Source: Symbiodinium natans
Taxonomy: Eukaryota; Sar; Dinophyceae; Suessiales; Symbiodiniaceae
NCBI GenBank assembly: GCA_905221605.1
Contig: CAJNDS010002318.1
Coordinates: 374,001-431,664, forward strand
Reading direction: 5' to 3'
Length of the DNA: 57,664 bases
Shown: in pieces, positions 33,901 through 42,670 of the stretch
Layout: each line of letters starts with the position of its first letter
Numbering within the stretch: the first letter of the stretch is position 1
Notes under the pieces: model-generated
The model's input: only the letters and a program-made list of their open reading frames with translations
What the model was told of the DNA's origin: nothing
The model's database searches: none
Translations under genes and position numbers: made by a program

Positions 33901-36900
33901 CCAGTGCCTTGAACCCAAGAGCGGAACGGTTCGGGCGTTTTAGGCCTCCTCATGCTTCCGGCTCTCCCTAAACCCTACACCCTATACCCTACCCCCTAAA
34001 CCCCAAACCCCAAACCCCAAACCCCAAACCCCAAGCCCCAAGCCCCAAGCCCCAAGCCCCAAGCCCCAAACCCCAAACCCCAAACCCCAAACCCCAAACC
34101 CCAAACCCGAACCCCAAACCCCAAACCCCAAGCCCCAAACCCCAAACCCTAAACCCTAAACCCTAAACCCCCTAACCCTAAACCCTAAACCCTAAACCCT
34201 AAACCCTAAACCCTAAACCCTAAACCCTAAACCCTAAACCCTAAACCCTAAACCCTAAACCCTAAACCCTGCAGGCGATCCAAGGCTTCACTGGCAAGCC
34301 GGCCCTCAAGGCGCCGGCACGACTCAGGGTTTAGGGTTTAGGGTTTAGGGTTTAGGGTTTAGGGTTTAGGGTTTAGGGTTTAGGGTTTAGGGTTTAGGGT
34401 TTAGGGCTTACGCACCCACTCCCCAGAAAACCTACACCCTAAAGGCCTTAAACCGCCCTAACCCCCTCGACACCTTTAACACCCAAAACCCCTAGGCAAT
34501 ATACGGGGCATATAGTGCTTCCCTACATAAGGGCCCATACTAAGAGACCATGTACATACCCCAAACCCTACACCCTAAGACCTAACTAAGCCCTAAATCC
34601 TAAACCCTAAGCCCTAAACCCTAAACCCTAGCCCTAAACCCTAAATCCTAAACCCTGAACCCCAAGATGCAAAAGCTGCCAGGTCCTCTCCATCAAGAAG
34701 CAAGAGGTGATCTTCAGCACCGCCGAGTTGGGGAAGCTGAACAAGCAGCTTCAGCAGGCCGCCAGTTGGCTAGGTCTAGGGGTTTAGGGTTTAGGGTTTA
34801 GGGTTTAGGGTTTAGGGTTTAGGGTTTAGGGTTTAGGGTTTAGGGTTTAGGGTTTAGGGTTTAGGGTTTAGGGTTTAGGGTTTAGGGTTTAGGATTTAGG
34901 GAAGGTGATGATCTGTTTAGAAGTTTCGGTTCAGAGGGTTTGAAGAGTCAGCATGGTTTGAGGTTTGTCTCTAAAGAAATGTTGCGGACCTTGCTGCTAA
35001 GGAACTTAAACGCAGCTGCATGAATATGAGTGGTTCTCGGAATCAGGGTCCATTTTGGGTCGCTATCTTGCAATAAAGGCCACGAAGTTTAGAGAACTAC
35101 CATGTCCATGTCCATCTTATGGTAACTTAGGCTAAGTTCCTTAATATACCCTAAACCCGAAACCCTAAACCCTAAACCCTAAACAGCAGCCCAGCGGTCC
35201 TCCATCGCAGGCGGTGGATGATTATCAGAAGCAGACTGATGCGCCGGGACCTCACTTCGCCCCGTGGGGTTTCGACTACACAGCCTACGGACGAACAGGA
35301 CGCATGGTCCTAAACCCTAAACCCTAAACCCTAAACCCTAAACCCTAAACCCTAAACCCTAAACCCTAAACCCTAAACCCTACACCTTGAACCCTGAACC
35401 CTGAACCCTGAACCCTAGACCCTATACCCTAAACCCTAAACGCTCAACCTGAAGGAAAAGTGGGGGATCTTGTCATAAGTAGCCAGCGGGGGTAGATCCT
35501 CCCCAACTAGGGCCTGAAGAATAAAGCCTAACGCCTAAAACCTAAACCTCCCTGGTTCCTTGTTATTCGTGTGGTGTTCCAAGGCTTGCTTTTTGTCAAG
35601 TTGTTGCAACCATAGAACTTCCCAAGCCTCCTCACAACAAGCCACTCCCCCGAATACTCCCTACACCTTCCGTTCCTTCGAGGGGAACCCCGAAACTCCT
35701 TGCAGCCTTGGGGTTTAGGGTTTAGGGTTTAGGGTTTCGGGTTTCGGGTTTCGGGTTTAGGGTTTAGGGTTTAGGGCTACCGCCCTTTTTAGCCATGCCG
35801 AGGCTGGTCAGCAAGGCGCTGAAGGTGGCGTCCACCTACTGCTCGGTGGTGGAGCGCCTGGCGCGGAGCCAAGGGGGCCCACACTGCGCGGACGGCTTGC
35901 TCCGGTCCTTTTTTGTGTTGTTGGGGTTGGGGGTTTAGGGTTTAGGGTTTGGGGTTTAGGGTTTAGGGTTGAGGGACGGGTGGGGGGAAGAAGTTGACAC
36001 GATTTTGGGGTTCGTGCTAGGCTAATGTCAGGTGCGTAGGGCTTTCGGCATCTGGATGCTTTGCAGCACTCGTGGTGCAACACTTTGCCTCCCTCCGCTG
36101 CAGAACGCAACTGCGCAAAAGCCTAAGCCCTATAAACCCCTAAACCCCTAGACCCACTCCGCTAAGGGAAGGAATGTTAGGATCTTCCCTCACACGTTTC
36201 CTAGCGCCGAAGTACCTTGCTCCGGTGCGCTAGCCACGAGACTCTTCCGTCTTTACGGTTCCGGGTTCAACCTTAAGCCCTAATTCCGGGTTCAACCTTA
36301 AGCCCTAAACCCTAACCACCCTCCAAGCTCCATGCTCGACGCTTAGGCCGACGTTCTCGCCGATCTGGACGTATTTGCTGCGCTGGCGCGCACCGCCCTC
36401 GCCGCGCGAGGGCCTTGTCTGCCCTTGTCTCTGATTAAAGCAGGCGTATCTGATAAGATCCTATTATTGGGTTTAAGAGGGTGCGATGTAGGAATGTTCA
36501 GAGTGTTTCAAGGGCCGACCCTGTGAACCTTGAGAATGACGAGTTCGAGTTGAGCCAAAGAGTCGGCTCTCATGGGTCCCTATTAAAGCAGGTTCCCTTT
36601 CTGGTCCAGCCAAGAAGGTACCACCCTACACCCTAAACCCTAAACCCTTAGCCCTAAACCCCAAAAGCGCCCAAGAGTTCTTTTATCATAGGCACAAGAT
36701 CCGAACAGCCCTTCTATAAGCCCTTGGAGACTCTGGGTAACCCCTCAATACTCCGTAAGCCAATTGAACCCTAAACCCAACGCGGCCGCTTGCCAGGAAG
36801 GGCTGCTAGGCCTTTTAAGCCCCGCAATCAAACCTTCAAAGAGACTTCCTAGATTAAACGCCCTAAGCCCTAAGCCCTAAGCCCTAAGCCCTAAGCCCTA

Positions 36901-39900
36901 AGCCCTAAGCCCTAAGCCCTAAGCCCTAAGCCCTAAGCCCTAAGCCCTAAGCCCTAAGCCCTAAGCCCTAAGCCCTAAACCCTAAACCCTAAACCCTAGA
37001 CCCTATACCCTAGACCCTAAACCCTAAATCCTAAACCCCAAAACCCAAGACCTGGTGGCAAGGCCGTGTACCTTCGTGAGGGCTGAGGTGGACGAGACAG
37101 GCCCAGGGTCCTGGCGTATCTGTAGGGTTTAGGGTTTAGGGTTGAGGGTTTAGGGTTGAGGGTTTAGGGTTGAGGGTTTAGGGTTTAGGGTTTTGCGTAT
37201 GGGAAGAACGGCCTCTTTGCAGGGAATTTGGGACTTCGTTGCCTTAGATGACCCCAGTCAAGGGTTATAATTAGAGGACATCCCAAACCCCAAGAGCCAA
37301 ACCCTAAACCCTTGACCCTAAACCCTAAACCCCAAACCCTACCCGGAGGTTTAGGCGTGTGGTTTCGGTTCAGGGCTTGCGGGTTTGACGGTGAGCGGCT
37401 TTGGGTGCGCAGCTGCGTCTTCCCTGTCCTACGCAGCCCTAAGCCCTAAGCCCTAAGCCCTAAGCCCTAAGCCCAAAGCCCAAAGCCCAAAGCCCTAAGC
37501 CCTAAGCCCTAGGCCCAAAGCCCAAAGCCCAAAGCCCAAAGCCCAAAGCCCTAAGCCCTAAGCCCTAAGCCCTAAGCCCTAAGCCCTAAGCCCTAAGCCC
37601 TAGGCCCTAAGCCCTAAGCCCTAAGCCCCGCAAACCCTAAACCCCACAGCTTCACAGGCACTCTTCTGAGCCTTCGTTGCAAGAATATAAATTTAGGGTT
37701 TAGGGTTTAGGGTTTAGGGAGCTAGTATCCCTGCGCCGCTGGGACAGCGCAATCCCCAAAACCTCTAACGGCCTTCGAGACCTAAACCGTAAACATCACA
37801 CCCTGAAGCATCCAAGGATACCAGCCCTAAACCCTAAATCCTAAACCCTAAACCCTAAACCCTAAACCCTAAACTGTAAAACGTAAACCCTAAATCCTCA
37901 GGCAAAGACTTCGTCGTTGACGGGGCCGTTCACCTGCTGGTGGTCGCCAACTCCCAGCCTCCCTGGCAGCTTACAGGGGCTTGTTGGGTTTTGGGGGGTG
38001 ACTAGGGTAAACCCTGAACCCTAAACCCTAAACCCTAAACCCTAAACCCTAAACCCTAAACCCTAAACCCTAAACCCTAAACCCTAAACCCTACAGTAAA
38101 TCCTAAACCCTAAACGCTAAACCCTAAACTCTAAACCCTAAACCCTAAACCCTAACATTTAGGGCTTCAGGGTTTAGCCTGCTGAGGCTTAGGCTCTTTG
38201 GGTGGCTTCCGGGGGTCTTCAGGGCGTTGCGAGTCGTCTTGGGCTTCCTGGTCTTTTCAGGTCTTCGGGGTGTTCAGGGTCTGGGTCTAGGGATTTCTTA
38301 GAGAGCCCCCTAAACCCTAAACCCTAAACCCTGAACTCTACACCCCTAGACCCCAAACCCCTAAACCCAAAACTCAAACCCCCAAACCCCTTAACCCCTA
38401 TAAACCCTATCCCCCATTTTCAGAACAGGCTGCACCTAGGATCCGTATGATGGTTTTCGGTATGTTGGTGAATGAGGGCTTTGGGGTTGGTAGTCCGAAG
38501 GACCTTCTAAGCCCTCACGAGGGGGTTTACGGTTTGAGGTTTAGGGTTTAGGGCTCAGAGTTTGGGAGTTACATAGGGCCCAGGGTTTAAGTATACTTGT
38601 AAGGGAGCGCTGGGTTCGTTGCAGGTGTTCACGGCTTAGCACTAATACAATTGCGGGTGAATCTGTGGGATTAACCTCACCTCCGGGGAATAAAAGAAAG
38701 GGGTCGCATGTTTTCCTGAGCTGCTTCTTTTGGCGGTTGGTGGGCGGGTGGGCGGAAAGGCTTTCCTCTCATGCACTTGTCCGGTCCTCTTCTCCTCTTC
38801 TTGTCCTCCTAGTGAAGTAGTTGTGTTTCTGTCCGGGGTTTTAGTATTCTCTTCTGGGAAGTTTTTTTGGAAGGCTCTCCCCAATTTGTTTTCTCAACTT
38901 CTCACTGGTTTTGTTATCCCCAGGGTCCAACAGATGTCCTTTCAATTCATCAGATCCTCGGATTAACCCTAAACCCTAAGCCCAAGCCCGAATCTACAAA
39001 CCCTAAACCCCAAATCCTAACCCCGAGCCCTAAACCCTAAACCCCAAACCCCAAACCCTAAACCCCAAGCCCTAAACCTCAAGCCCTAAACCTAAACCCT
39101 AAGCCCTAAGCCTCAAACCCCGTGCCCTGAAGAAGAAAGACAGGCAGAGCTTCGTGGCGAACGACCTTGACATGCACCGGGACACGCAGGGAGCCCCTTA
39201 TTTCCTTGATTTTGCGTTGCAGTTTCCTGATAATCCCTTTAAAACCAAAAACGGCGCCCTGTTTATTCCTAGATTTCTCCTGGGTCTAGTTCTGGCGTCC
39301 CTAAATCCTACTTGGAGGTTCATGGGTAGTTATAAGTAGGGTGGGTTTAGGGCTTAAGGCTCAGAGTTTAGGGTTTAGGGTTTGGGGTCTAGGGTTATCA
39401 GTACCCTAAATAGGGTTAAAGCCTAACCACCATACTTACGACCCTACTTACAATTACCCATGAACCTCCAAGCAATCCCGAGCCCTAAGCCCTAAACCCT
39501 AAACCCTACTTACCCCAAATCCGAAGCCCTAAACCCTAAACCCTACTTACCCTAAACCCTAAACCCCAAATCCTAAACCCTAAGCCCTAAACCACGAACC
39601 CCAAACTTGAAGGTTCTTACTTAGCCGTGAACTCCTAGACCCTAAACCCTAAACCCTAAACCCTAAACCCTAAACCCTAAACCCTAAACCCTAAACCCTA
39701 AACCCTAAACCCTAAACCCTAAACCCTAAACCCTGGGATTCTACCTTGGAGCCCTCAAGGTTCTACCCTTGGGTTTGGGGACCCTTTCGAAGATCCTCCA
39801 AGGGAATATGAGGGCCACACCAGGAGTCTGTTGAGGTTTTAGGGTTTAGGGTTTAGGGTTTAGGGTTTAGGGTTTAGGGTTTAGGGTTTAGGGTTTAGGG

Positions 39901-40159
39901 TTTAGGGGTACATCCCTTAGGTCCGAGTATGACTGCCTTGACGAAGCCCTCAAAGCTGTTCTGAACTTGACGTGCTCTCAAGCTGCTCTAAACCCTAAAC
40001 CCTACACCCTAAACCCTAACCCTAAACCCTAAACCCTAAACCCTAAACCCTAAACCCTAACCCTAAACCCTAAACCCTAAACCCTAAGCCCTAAGCCCTA
40101 AGCCCTAAACCCTAAATCCTAAACCCCAAGTCTGGGCGCCGCGAGGTCACGTCTGCATC

Positions 40160-40191
<32 letters not shown>

Positions 40192-40220
40192 ACTTACATA
40201 AGGCGCACGCTGAGCTGCTG
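18560..40220 (+). CDS. MSH2: MutS-family mismatch repair gene resembling MSH2, ~18 micro-exons, partial
   Basis: Mismatch-recognition ATPase family. Exons: 18560-18679, 22676-22720, 23267-23312, 25163-25207, 25302-25361, 26317-26373, 27525-27589, 28590-28664, 30071-30152, 30571-30609, 31652-31690 (uncertain), 32083-32135, 34676-34757, 35211-35242, 35803-35860, 36347-36405, 37063-37121, 37902-37945 (uncertain), 40131-40220. Anchors against human MSH2 from memory: CRSHIGQRRLRQWLTQPLTD with [29 protein letters not shown] with ALEKHEGKH; FDPSLKQL with FDPNLSEL; VIFSTAELGKLN with VKFTNSKLTSLN; ADVLADLD with NDVLAQLD; and Walker A LITGPNMGGKSTYIR with IITGPNMGGKSTYIR. From 32083 to 36405 four consecutive joins keep both phase and alignment length. 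Introns mostly begin GC (one GA at 28665) and are filled with telomere-like arrays. Not found: mismatch-binding N-terminus, Walker B, C-terminal ATPase. The gene may be truncated, or those exons may be too diverged for me to see. Confidence 0.8.
19610..19985. repeat. degenerate ~22-bp tandem repeat
   Basis: Around 16 imperfect units of GGTTTCCGAATCAGCCGTTTT. Two overlapping + frames stay open across it because of the repeat. Confidence 0.85.
20750..20905. repeat. GGGTTTG / GGGCTTG / GGGCTTA array
   Basis: One array passing through three local unit variants: GGGTTTG, then GGGCTTG, GGGCTTA and finally GGGTTTA. Confidence 0.95.
21420..21545. repeat. TTTAGGG array
   Basis: About 18 nearly perfect TTTAGGG units. 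A CCCTAAG/CCCTAAA/CCCTGAA array in the opposite orientation follows at 21640-21800. Confidence 0.95.
22200..22640. repeat. CCCTTAG array, about 60 units
   Basis: Very homogeneous 7-bp CCCTTAG array with a short CCCTGAG block near 22575-22610. CCCTTAG is a rearranged relative of CCCTAAA. It lies at the 3' end of the intron preceding the exon at 22676. Confidence 0.95.
23565..23655 (-). repeat. family A small repeat element, inverted copy
   Basis: Read on the - strand it has CCCCTATGTAACCCTTTATA, GGCCCTGAA and AACCCCTAAGGTCCCTCATA, colinear with 17650-17740. It lies inside the MutS-like intron 23313-25162. Confidence 0.6.
24945..25140. repeat. CCCTAAA array, about 27 perfect units
   Basis: One of the purest arrays in the window. 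It ends about 22 bp before the acceptor of the exon at 25163. Confidence 0.97.
25208..25301 (+). other. 94-bp intron built of two complementary telomere-like halves
   Basis: Begins GCAAGGGGTTTCGGGTTTGG and ends CCCCAAACCCTGGCTAG. The 5' half is GGGTTT-type repeats and the 3' half CCCTAAA/CCCCAAA-type repeats, with almost no spacer, so the transcript could fold into one hairpin placing donor beside acceptor. Flanking exons are in phase and align to MSH2 across the join. Confidence 0.8.
26175..26270. repeat. CCCTAAA array
   Basis: About 13 units, followed by CCCCAAG/CCCTAAG variants, ahead of the exon at 26317. Confidence 0.95.
27765..27935. repeat. family E inverted-repeat element, rearranged
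   Basis: CCCCTTGTATTAATTAACAG and GTCCTTGCTATA, then a duplicated GGAGTATAG and TCAGGACCGTT block, ending TAGGGGGGAACATCCC. Shares its ends with 3208-3300. Confidence 0.65.
27942..27983. repeat. long poly-C tract
   Basis: About 40 consecutive C residues. The exact length is likely unreliable because homopolymers of this size are hard to sequence. Confidence 0.9.
28065..28205. repeat. CCCTAAA array
   Basis: About 19 units; with the G-type array at 28305-28340 it lies inside the intron 27590-28589. Confidence 0.95.
28705..29085. repeat. GGGTTTAAA 9-bp array, about 40 units
   Basis: Homogeneous array of GGGTTTAAA with GGGTTGAAA variants near its end. A 9-bp derivative of TTTAGGG, in the intron starting GA at 28665. 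Confidence 0.97.
29535..30060. repeat. GGGGTTTA / GGGGTTTC array
   Basis: 8-bp G-rich array with blocks of GGGGTTTC and GGGGGTTTA, running to within 10 bp of the acceptor CAAGCAG at 30070. An example of a G-type array at a 3' intron end, against the majority pattern. Confidence 0.95.
30385..30545. repeat. CCCTAAA array paired with GGGCTTA array
   Basis: GGGCTTA units at 30185-30290 and CCCTAAA units at 30395-30540 are in opposite orientation in one intron (30153-30570), separated by about 100 bp of unique sequence. Confidence 0.9.
31755..31905. repeat. CCCTAAA array
   Basis: About 20 units followed by a run of about 15 C. Confidence 0.95.
32559..32924 (+). other. coding-like islands inside a MutS-like intron
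   Basis: The flanking exons (ending 32135, starting 34676) join exactly in phase and length, so these islands should not belong to that protein. Open frames include NPVLELFASGGGLDSPKQWQ and TERLDSWADAAEVNDVPG (about 32640-32750). After acceptor ACACTAAG come APQSPLRRSKGVPEAVELRG and AQLDKGKAVLEEGVVEPR (32792-32923), followed by GTTTAGGG. They could be alternative exons, exons of a nested gene, or chance. Confidence 0.3.
33060..33210. repeat. CCCTAAA array
   Basis: About 20 units. Confidence 0.95.
33606..33830. repeat. inverted-repeat element
   Basis: Left AGTGACATGGTCCTTAACATG and right CATGTTAAGGGGCCATGAAACT are imperfect reverse complements. The interior has ATACCC-rich sequence. Inside the intron 32136-34675. 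Confidence 0.6.
33965..34270. repeat. CCCCAAA then CCCTAAA array
   Basis: About 300 bp; CCCCAAA/CCCCAAG units followed by nearly 20 CCCTAAA units. A TTTAGGG array in the opposite orientation follows at 34325-34408. Confidence 0.95.
34778..34900. repeat. TTTAGGG array just after a GC donor
   Basis: About 16 TTTAGGG units starting some 20 bp into the intron that begins GCCGCCAG at 34758. Confidence 0.95.
36860..37040. repeat. CCCTAAG then CCCTAAA array
   Basis: About 17 CCCTAAG units followed by CCCTAAA units, in the intron 36406-37062, ending 20 bp before its acceptor. Confidence 0.95.
37435..37640. repeat. CCCTAAG / CCCAAAG array
   Basis: Alternating blocks of CCCTAAG and CCCAAAG, about 28 units. 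Confidence 0.95.
37990..38160. repeat. CCCTAAA array
   Basis: About 20 units with a CAGTAAATC interruption. Confidence 0.95.
38170..39150. other. mixed spacer in MutS-like intron, no gene recognised
   Basis: Contains degenerate CCCTAAA/CCCCAAA units and opposed open frames at 38642-38884 (-) and 38730-38966 (+) with no recognisable motif. Confidence 0.45.
39311..39472. mobile_element. family D inverted-repeat element, copy 1
   Basis: Arms of 32 bp differing at two positions, starting CTTGGAGGTTCATGGGTA and ending in its complement TACCCATGAACCTCCAAG. The interior has TTTAGGG-type units. No clear target-site duplication. Lies in the MutS-like intron before 40131. Confidence 0.85.
39640..39735. 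repeat. CCCTAAA array paired with TTTAGGG array
   Basis: About 13 CCCTAAA units, then 100 bp of unique sequence, then about 10 TTTAGGG units at 39835-39905, in the intron before the Walker A exon. Here the C-type array comes first. Confidence 0.95.
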
Positions 40221-42670
40221 GTTTGGGGTTTTTGGTTTAGGGTTTAGGATTCAGGGTTTTGGGTTGAGGAACGAATCTTAACTTACCATCATCAAGACAA
40301 CCCCATTCGGTACTATATTTCCGTCTACTATGGTAACTTCCTGTAGGTTTCTAACCCATAAGCCCTATACCCTACGCCCTAAACCCAAAGCCCTAAACTC
40401 TAAACCCTAAACCCTAAAATCTAAACCCTAAACCCTAAGAAGTCGTAGATGCAGTGCCTAAAACCGAAACGCCAGACCTGCAATTCAAGTTCCTAAACGG
40501 TAGCCCATGAAAGGGAAGGAACAGCAACTTGAAGCCAAAGGCTCGTAGCCCTAAGCCCTCATCGGTTTAGGGTTTAGGGTTTAGGGTTTATGGGTTTAGG
40601 GTTGAATCAGGCTACGGGGTTCAGGATCTAAGGCGGGAAGTTGGGGTTTGGCGTTTGAGGCCTATTGTGTTGCCAAGGGGTCGCGGTTTAGGGTTTAGGG
40701 TTTAGGGTTTAGGGTTTAGGGTTTAGGGTTTAGGGTTTAGGTTGGGCTTTTAGAGCTCTTCCAGTGTCTGGCCGAAGTCTAGTTAGTCTGGTGCGCTGTA
40801 GTCGGCTGTATGGTTCAGTGTGGGTCGGTACTCAACACCTCAACCCGAAACCCTAAACCCTAAACCCTAAACCCTAAACCCTAAACCCTAAACCCTAGGT
40901 CTGGGCCCTAGTACCCTAAAGCCCTAAACCGCGTGAGCCCCCAGAATCCCAAACTCTCACTCTGGACCACTTGAAGGTGTAAAGGGTGTAGAATTTCGGG
41001 TTTAGGGTATCGGGTTTAGGGTAAGTCTGAACAGTCTAGCTGGTTCAAGCTGCCAGTTATACCTTTTTTTCCAAGCCCGCTGCGGAAACCCTCTACCTGC
41101 AACTCCCAAACACAAACCCACACACCAAAAAGAAAAACCTAAGGGTCCATGTACCCATATAGTATAGACTTGGGCCCCAAAGCTACTGTATGGGGAACCC
41201 TTTACAGCCCAAGTATATACTATATAGGTACATGGACCCTTTGGGAAAGATATCACAAAACAAACGCACCCTCCGCTCCCCGCCAATCGTTCAAGCTCGA
41301 GCCCTCGGAAGACGCCCGCGCGCGGCCGTTTCCAGCCCTGGTCGAAGGTTGCTCGAAAGTAGTGTAGATACACGGGGGAGGTAGGGTTTGCGGTTTAGGG
41401 TTTCGGGTTTAGGGTTTAGGTATTGGGGTTTAGGATTTAGGGTTTAGGGCTTCAGCGGAGTTGGGGCGATCGGGGGTCCTTCTGGCACGCCCCTTATGCT
41501 CCCAAGAGTCCTCATCGCGTCTAACCCTAAGCCCCCTAAACCCTAAACCTAAATTTTATAAAACCCAAAACCCTAAATAAAGGGGTCCTACGTTCGAGCA
41601 CCCCCCAGCTGCGTTGCTTCTCTGGCGTCTCGGCAGCTCACTCATGGAGGTGCCCGGGGGAGTTGGGTTTTGGGTTTGGGGTTTAAAGGTTCGGGGTTTA
41701 GGGCCTAGTTTAGGGTTTAGGGTTTAGGGTTTAGGGTTTAGGGTTTAGGGTTTAGGGTTTAGGGTTTAGGGTTTAGGGTTTAGGAGGGTTCAGGGTTTAG
41801 GAGGGTTCAGGGTTTGGGGTTTAGGATCAGCTAGAAGTCCCTGCATGCAGTGGTTCAGGCGAGCAAACAAAGAATAGCCCTGAAACCTCAAGATGCCCTA
41901 ACCCTGAACCCTAAACCCTAAACCCTAAACCCTAAACCCTAAACCCTAAGCCCCAGAAGAACTTGCCCTGCGGCACCGGCTGCCTCATGTGCTTGGCTGC
42001 GATGCTCAGTACTTAGTTATTGGGAACGCGTGCAAGCCGTAAACGGAATTGGACCGGACCGAGGAGGAGTTTTGGGAGGGGGCTGCCCTCAACCCGAAAC
42101 CCCGAATCTTAAACCCTAAACCCTAAACCCTAAACCCTAAACCCTAAAGCCGAAACCCGAAACCCGAAACCCTTAAGCCCTCAACCCCTAAGAATTTCTC
42201 AATCTAGCCCCTCGTACGGCTCAGGATCCCCACCACAGCCTCCCTTTCACCGGAGCCGCCGCCTAACGTCAAGAACGCCAACTTCCGCAAACCCCGACAA
42301 CCTTCAGGGCCTATTTGGGTTTAGGGTTTAGGGTTTAGGGTTTAGGGTTCAGGGTTTAGGGTTTAGGGTTTAGGGTTTGGGGTTTAGGGCACTTAAGGTT
42401 TCAACGCTTTTCAGGTCTTTAACGTCCAGGGTTGGGGTTGTTCAAACCCTAAAACCTTGAACCCAAATAAAAAAGTCCTACGTTTCAGGCTGTCTCGGGC
42501 GCGTGGTGGCACTAGGACCCAAGCTTTGTGGTACTTTACTGTAACTTTAGATCCTTAGCCTTTTTGGGTTTATTGGGTTTCTTAGTAGGGCAGCTAAGAT
42601 TTTTGAGTTTTTAGCTACCCTTCTGAGTGTAGCCAAGCATCTCCGCTCTCTCAAAACGCCCCTCCGAGCC
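40221..42670. other. interval after Walker A exon, coding-like islands not assigned
   Basis: Where the remaining MutS ATPase should lie I find only weak islands: 40442-40501 (VVDAVPKTETPDLQFKFLN), 40629-40684 (GSWGLAFEAYCVAKGS) and 41960-42045 (EELALRHRLPHVLGCDAQYL). No Walker B or ATHFHEL-type motif is visible. TTTAGGG arrays lie at 40680-40740 and 41710-41785 and a CCCTAAA array at 40850-40895. Confidence 0.35.
41141..41242. repeat. inverted-repeat element with ~33-bp arms
   Basis: Left AAGGGTCCATGTACCCATAT plus AGTATAGACTTGGGC pairs with right GCCCAAGTATATACTATATA plus GGTACATGGACCCTTT. MITE-like hairpin about 100 bp long. The - strand open frame across it (41002-41373) is not evidence of a gene. 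Confidence 0.8.

Noticed and set aside
41002-41373. 123-codon - strand open frame
   Set aside because: It runs through a near-perfect hairpin element and shows no family motif.
41461-41520. ELGRSG, reminiscent of the MutS Walker B region
   Set aside because: No hydrophobic strand or Asp precedes it, nothing MutS-like follows, and a GLA-like island at 40640 would then be in the wrong order.
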